The notes under the pieces: model-generated
Databases searched by the model: none
What the model saw: only the letters and a program-made list of their open reading frames with translations
What the model was told of the DNA's origin: nothing
Origin: Candidatus Scalindua sp.
GTDB lineage: Bacteria > Planctomycetota > Brocadiia > Brocadiales > Scalinduaceae
Direction of reading: 5' to 3'
NCBI GenBank assembly: GCA_021776915.1
Contig: JAIQZU010000021.1
Coordinates: forward strand, 1 to 64,000
Length of the DNA: 64,000 nt
Made by a program: the position numbers and the translations under genes
In this document: positions 60,566 to 64,000 of the stretch, in pieces
Position numbering within the stretch: position 1 is the stretch's first letter
Layout: every line of letters begins with the position of its first letter

Positions 60566-61231
60566 TTATTGATATCCTGCTTTTACCAGAATTATGGGAG
60601 CAAGCATTGTTATCGGAAACCCTATAGGTATTGTTTCCTTTATAACCATGCCACTGGAGGTCAGGGCTGTAGTTAATTCCTTCAACGAATATGCATTAAG
60701 AGTTACCTGAGTATCATACAGCCACACAAATTTAAAACTAAGATAAACAAGTGGGTTTATCTTATTACGAACATCGAATACTATAAAACCGTCTCGTTTG
60801 CATACTCTTTCCATTTCTTCAAGCGCTGCAATAACATCGCCTTTGGTATGGAAATTGTAAAATGTATTTATGCAAATTGCAATATCTATAGATTTATTCA
60901 GGAAGGGTAAATTCTGTGCATGAGCCTTCAACAAATTCAGGCTATGCGGTTGCATTTTCCGGAATTGATCACTGGCTGTCTCCAACATCTCATGTTCCGT
61001 ATCGATTCCTACACACCTGAGCATATTTCCTTTTGCCGGGAGGGTTTCAAATAAGAGCCCCTCTCCGCAACCAATATCAAGCAAAAGGCCTCTATTGTTT
61101 TTAATAATTTGTCTTACTTTATCCCTTATCTTCAGACGAAACAAATCGGATGTCGGATCGCCTCTTTCATCAGGCTTTGACAGAATATGGCGAACCAGAT
61201 CAGTTAAAGGCCGCAAGATTTTACTGAACAT
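60566..61231 (-). CDS. SAM-dependent class I methyltransferase
   Basis: 221 residues. SAM-binding motif I LLDIGCGEGLLFETL, acidic loop GIDTEHEML, motif post-II DIAICINTFYNF. Methyltransferase_11-like core with a hydrophobic C-terminal stretch. First gene of the cluster as transcribed, 18 bases before the aminotransferase gene. Substrate unknown, probably a sugar or lipid-linked intermediate. Confidence 0.85.
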   Translation of the reverse strand: MFSKILRPLTDLVRHILSKPDERGDPTSDLFRLKIRDKVRQIIKNNRGLLLDIGCGEGLLFETLPAKGNMLRCVGIDTEHEMLETASDQFRKMQPHSLNLLKAHAQNLPFLNKSIDIAICINTFYNFHTKGDVIAALEEMERVCKRDGFIVFDVRNKINPLVYLSFKFVWLYDTQVTLNAYSLKELTTALTSSGMVIKETIPIGFPITMLAPIILVKAGYQ

Positions 61232-61358
61232 ATGTGTTTATTGTATGAGAGATTTCTATTTTAACTACTTACCCGTCCGAACGGGAGCAGGGCAGGCAGG
61301 CGGGCATTATGACGTAAAGCCTGACTTCTAAAGACTTCAAATGAAGATTCTTATCAAC

Positions 61359-62450
61359 CTAGACCAGGGAGTTTAGTATTTCAACCCCTCTCTCCAGGGT
61401 CTCGAACGATGCGGCATAAGATACCCTGAAATGAGTTTTCTTTTCAGAAAACACGCTGCCGGGTATGATTAGCAAATCGTGTTTTATTGCCTCAGTGACG
61501 AATTCCTCATCAGTACCCCATGGTACTTGAGGAAAGATATAAAAGGCACCATCAGGTTTGGTTAACTTGTAGCGTTCCTCAAGGCCGTTATAAACAAAAT
61601 CACGTTTCTTTTTGTAATCTTCAATATACGCATCCATATTAACATCCATGGCCTTCACTCCGGCTACCTGTGCAAATGAGGGAGCACAGATATACGTATA
61701 CTGCTGAAGTTTCATCATTTCATCAATAATCTTTGCAGGACCGATTGCACTGCCTAATCTCCATCCGGTCATCGCGTGTGATTTTGAAAACCCACCGCAG
61801 GTCACTGTATTTTCGTAATATTTTCCGATACTTTGATATTCTATTTCATAAATGAACTCTTTATATATTTCATCTGAGATAATTATCAGGTTGTGTTTTT
61901 CTGCAATGTCACAAATTTCTTTAAGGTATTGTGGTTTGCAGACTACACCTGTAGGATTTGATGGACTATTAATAATGAGGATTTTACTGCGTGGACCTAT
62001 GAGGGACGAGATGCGCTCAGGGGTGATTTCAAAATCGGGATATGTGTCAATAAATTTTATCTTGCCGCCGCACAAATTCACAAGATGCTTAAATGACACA
62101 AAATATGGATCAGGCACAAGGACTTCATCTCCGGGGTTTATGAGAACCAGAAATGCAAGTGTTAAGGCTCCGGCAACTCCGGAAGTTACCATTACGCTTT
62201 CGCCCTTGATGCCGCACTCTTTTCTTGCTTTTTCCAGGATCTTTTCGCTAAGCTCAGGTATACCCTGAGTTCTTGTATACCTGTTAAAACCCTGTTCTAT
62301 TGCTTGGATAGCTTCTTTTTTTACCTCTTCAGGAACATCAAAATCCGGTTGCCCAATGCTCAGGTTGACCGGATTTTTAATCTTTTGTGCCAGATCGAAC
62401 ACCTTTCTTATTCCGGATGCTTCAAACCCCTGCATTCGATCGGCGATCAT
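61359..62450 (-). CDS. class I/II PLP aminotransferase (aspartate-type)
   Basis: 363 residues. GxIRKVFDLAQKIKNPVNLSIGQPDF, SGVAGALTLAFLVLINPGDEVLVPDPYFVSF, NSPSNPTGVV, SDEIYKEFIY, PLP lysine in CGGFSKSHAMTGWRLG, and the carboxylate-binding Arg in HFRVSYAAS. Moves an amino group between an amino acid and a keto acid; aspartate or aromatic type. Its start overlaps the stop of the small basic protein gene by one base (TGATG), so the two are translated together. Confidence 0.92.
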   Translation of the reverse strand: MIADRMQGFEASGIRKVFDLAQKIKNPVNLSIGQPDFDVPEEVKKEAIQAIEQGFNRYTRTQGIPELSEKILEKARKECGIKGESVMVTSGVAGALTLAFLVLINPGDEVLVPDPYFVSFKHLVNLCGGKIKFIDTYPDFEITPERISSLIGPRSKILIINSPSNPTGVVCKPQYLKEICDIAEKHNLIIISDEIYKEFIYEIEYQSIGKYYENTVTCGGFSKSHAMTGWRLGSAIGPAKIIDEMMKLQQYTYICAPSFAQVAGVKAMDVNMDAYIEDYKKKRDFVYNGLEERYKLTKPDGAFYIFPQVPWGTDEEFVTEAIKHDLLIIPGSVFSEKKTHFRVSYAASFETLERGVEILNSLV

Positions 62451-62698
62451 CAGGAAGCCTTTCCTTTTTCCTTTTCACCTGTTGCCGCTTTAGCATCGGT
62501 AGTTTCTTCTTCAGTTTTCTTTGCAACCTTCGCCTTCTTTTTCACCTTTGTAGTTTTTACCTTGGGTAAGCCGTACACAGATTTTTTTTCATCCCACAAA
62601 CTCTCATCAGTCAAATGTTTGATACGTTCCGGTCTTGTGAGAACACTTCTATGTCTGACCAGTTTACCCTTTGATACAAGACTTTTGTCAATACTCAT
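62450..62698 (-). CDS. small basic protein of the planctomycete/verrucomicrobia/chlamydia type
   Basis: 82 residues. MSIDKSLVSKGKLVRHRSVLTRPERIKHL, then SVYGLPKVKTTKVKKKAK and a low-complexity Lys/Ala/Glu tail. This is the layout of the small basic protein family (TIGR04137-like) conserved in Planctomycetota and relatives; its role is unknown, with a nucleic-acid or ribosome link suspected from charge. Good phylum marker for this window. Lies 13 bases after the SPOR-like gene and overlaps the aminotransferase start. Confidence 0.85.
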   Translation of the reverse strand: MSIDKSLVSKGKLVRHRSVLTRPERIKHLTDESLWDEKKSVYGLPKVKTTKVKKKAKVAKKTEEETTDAKAATGEKEKGKAS

Positions 62699-62711
62699 TA
62701 CCCTTTCTCCC

Positions 62712-63503
62712 TTATCTTATTTGAATTGGATAGCTGCTCGCAAATTGTCTCTTTCCTTCGTATTCTAATTTGCTAATCCCCTTTAGAGCCTCTTTTAGTT
62801 CACTGCTATCCTTAAAACTAAATTTACCCGCACATACAACGATCTCTTTTCCTCTTTTTGCCACGAATGTATCATAACCTGTCATATCTTTGATAGCTTT
62901 TGCTAAATTAGTAGCCTGTTTCAAATGTTGTTTAGTATTGCTGTAGGATATAATTTGAAGCGTCCACTTCACAACATATTCCTGCTTAGCTGTTTCCTGC
63001 TTAACTGTATCAATTGGAACCTGCTTCAATGATAAATCTACAGCTTTTATCTCCCTGCCCTGCGGTACATTTTTAATTATTCCATCCAACTTGGGATGCA
63101 CAACAGATTTCTGTGGTACCTCAGGTTCTAATACGTTTTTGTGGCCAATCTTATAGCCCACAAAAAAGCAGGCTAATGATAAAAAAACAGCTCCTAATGC
63201 GCCAAGAATCACTGTTTCCTGTTTAAGAACAACTTCATTGAGAAATAATTTTCTAACCTTTTTGTCATCCGTTTGCAACCTGTCCCTACTTTGTGTATCC
63301 ATTATCCAACCCAGCTTTTCTGTTTTCCTATCGTCATCTGTATTTGTCAGATTTCTCTCTGGAACCGGTCTGGGAAGAACGGTTGGATTCTCCTGCTTTC
63401 TTTGAAATACTTTACTAGTGTGTCTGGTTTCTTCTTGTTTTCCTGACTTTTTAAATACTTCAAAAAATTCTTTTGGCTCTTTATCTTTCCCAAACATTAC
63501 CAC
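62712..63503 (-). CDS. single-pass membrane protein with SPOR-like C-terminal domain
   Basis: 263 residues: charged cytoplasmic N-terminus of about 105 residues, one membrane segment (VILGALGAVFLSLACFFVGYKIG), linker, and a C-terminal domain of about 80 residues (YVVKWTLQIISYSNTKQHLKQATNLAKAIKDMTGYDTFVAKRGKEIVVCAGKF) with the SPOR pattern. SPOR domains bind denuded peptidoglycan glycan strands, so a cell-envelope role is likely. First gene of the unit with the small basic protein and aminotransferase. Confidence 0.72.
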   Translation of the reverse strand: MVMFGKDKEPKEFFEVFKKSGKQEETRHTSKVFQRKQENPTVLPRPVPERNLTNTDDDRKTEKLGWIMDTQSRDRLQTDDKKVRKLFLNEVVLKQETVILGALGAVFLSLACFFVGYKIGHKNVLEPEVPQKSVVHPKLDGIIKNVPQGREIKAVDLSLKQVPIDTVKQETAKQEYVVKWTLQIISYSNTKQHLKQATNLAKAIKDMTGYDTFVAKRGKEIVVCAGKFSFKDSSELKEALKGISKLEYEGKRQFASSYPIQIR

Positions 63504-63779
63504 CCCTTAATGTAAAGTTTATGATTTGTAATTTTTTTGGTTTCAAAAGATTTTAAAGGTTTCATCAATTTAAAAAGAAATTGGTTAATACATTCCTGAA
63601 TCTATACCCCCCCATTACCTGAAAAATGCTTGCCCGCTCCGGCGGGAAATAATGTGAGGCAGGTGAAGGAAATTTCCCTTCATCGGGATTTATAAATCAT
63701 TCTAGACACTTGCAAAACTTTAAGTTATGAAGTTTATAAAAAACAGATTTTATTGTCAAGGTTTTTCACTTATGAGGGT

Positions 63780-63930
63780 TACAAAATACCACATAGTGCG
63801 ACATAGCCGCAACTAAGTTTGAAGTGTCTAAAGTGAACTAAAGTGCCTAAAGTTAAAGAATAAAGGATTTGTTTTCTTAGCCAACTTTAGCTCACTTCAA
63901 ACTTTAGGCACTTTTAACTCTTTATGACAC
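63780..63930. repeat. inverted CTAAAGTG-type repeats
   Basis: AAGTTTGAAGTGTCTAAAGTG and AACTAAAGTGCCTAAAGTT face TTAGCTCACTTCAAACTTTAG and GGCACTTTTAAC in inverted order, forming a long imperfect hairpin. A related CTAAAGTAAGCTAAAGTG lies at 32029. The rest of 63504-63930 has no gene; it includes GCCCGCTCCGGCGGG near 63632. Confidence 0.6.
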
Positions 63931-63931
63931 G

Positions 63932-63957
63932 AAAAAAACCTTCTAGAAATGAAGGTT
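63932..63957 (-). terminator. intrinsic terminator on the minus strand
   Basis: Read on the minus strand: AACCTTC-ATTTCTA-GAAGGTT followed by six T. It would end a leftward transcript entering from beyond the right edge of the window. Confidence 0.7.
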
Positions 63958-64000
63958 CTTCAGTGTAATAGCAATAAGTTACAGCGGAAAAAAATATCTT

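Overview
The window looks like chromosome of an anaerobic planctomycete, most likely an anammox-type Brocadiales bacterium such as Ca. Scalindua. The main taxonomic clue is the small basic protein at 62450-62698, a family typical of the Planctomycetota-Verrucomicrobiota-Chlamydiota group. Agreeing with this are a NarK-type nitrate/nitrite carrier, large dCache/PAS sensor kinases, a sigma-54 regulatory circuit, and abundant AT-rich intergenic DNA filled with short palindromic repeats. The genus-level call is inference; no rRNA or tRNA gene is visible.

Layout. 0.4-3.8 kb: periplasmic alpha-carbonic anhydrase and a narK-tehA-like anion transport pair. 4.0-10.7 kb: a minus-strand signalling block (histidine kinase, NtrC-type sigma-54 activator, then a single-domain response regulator, a Cache sensor with a c-type heme motif and a PAS protein). 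A candidate sigma-54 promoter with three dyad activator sites lies between activator and response regulator. 10.7-11.8 kb: a graveyard (HsdM, IS200/IS605 and IS3 remnants). 11.8-15.2 kb: an alpha-oxoamine synthase, an AsmA-like protein and a sugar-nucleotide-type SDR. 15.2-18.6 kb: an unusual fusion of a degenerate phosphoglycerate kinase, a helix-hairpin-helix and a glutamate dehydrogenase. 18.9-24.6 kb: a UbiD decarboxylase, two toxin-antitoxin units separated by extra copies of the ubiD 3' end, then a CopA copper ATPase. 24.9-30.2 kb: a frameshifted REP-associated transposase, a TolC-like protein, a PfkB kinase and a TIR-TPR protein. 30.9-36.4 kb: an Mla-type lipid transport operon (STAS-MlaE, MlaF, MlaD, PqiC-like lipoprotein, cNMP/PAS membrane sensor) interrupted by a four-helix-bundle cassette. 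36.5-45 kb: accessory genes (pRiA4b-like protein, antitoxins, Mrr nuclease, DUF4143 ATPase) among UvrD/PcrA helicase and a NifS-like protein that has lost its PLP lysine. 45-51.4 kb: a second two-component system, an ORF6N protein and another DUF4143 ATPase. 51.4-61.2 kb: a minus-strand glycan or surface-modification cluster. 61.4-63.5 kb: aminotransferase, small basic protein and SPOR-like protein.

The most distinctive theme is architectural. Accessory genes repeatedly sit between a core gene and an extra, mostly coding-conserved copy of that gene's end: ubiD with hicAB and with a DUF4258 module, the nifS-like gene with a DUF4143 ATPase, and the kinase gene with ORF6N. Several unrelated hairpin repeat families also end in one shared motif, TTGAAWTTCCTATGCATT. 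These patterns suggest recurrent insertion by a mechanism not encoded in the window.
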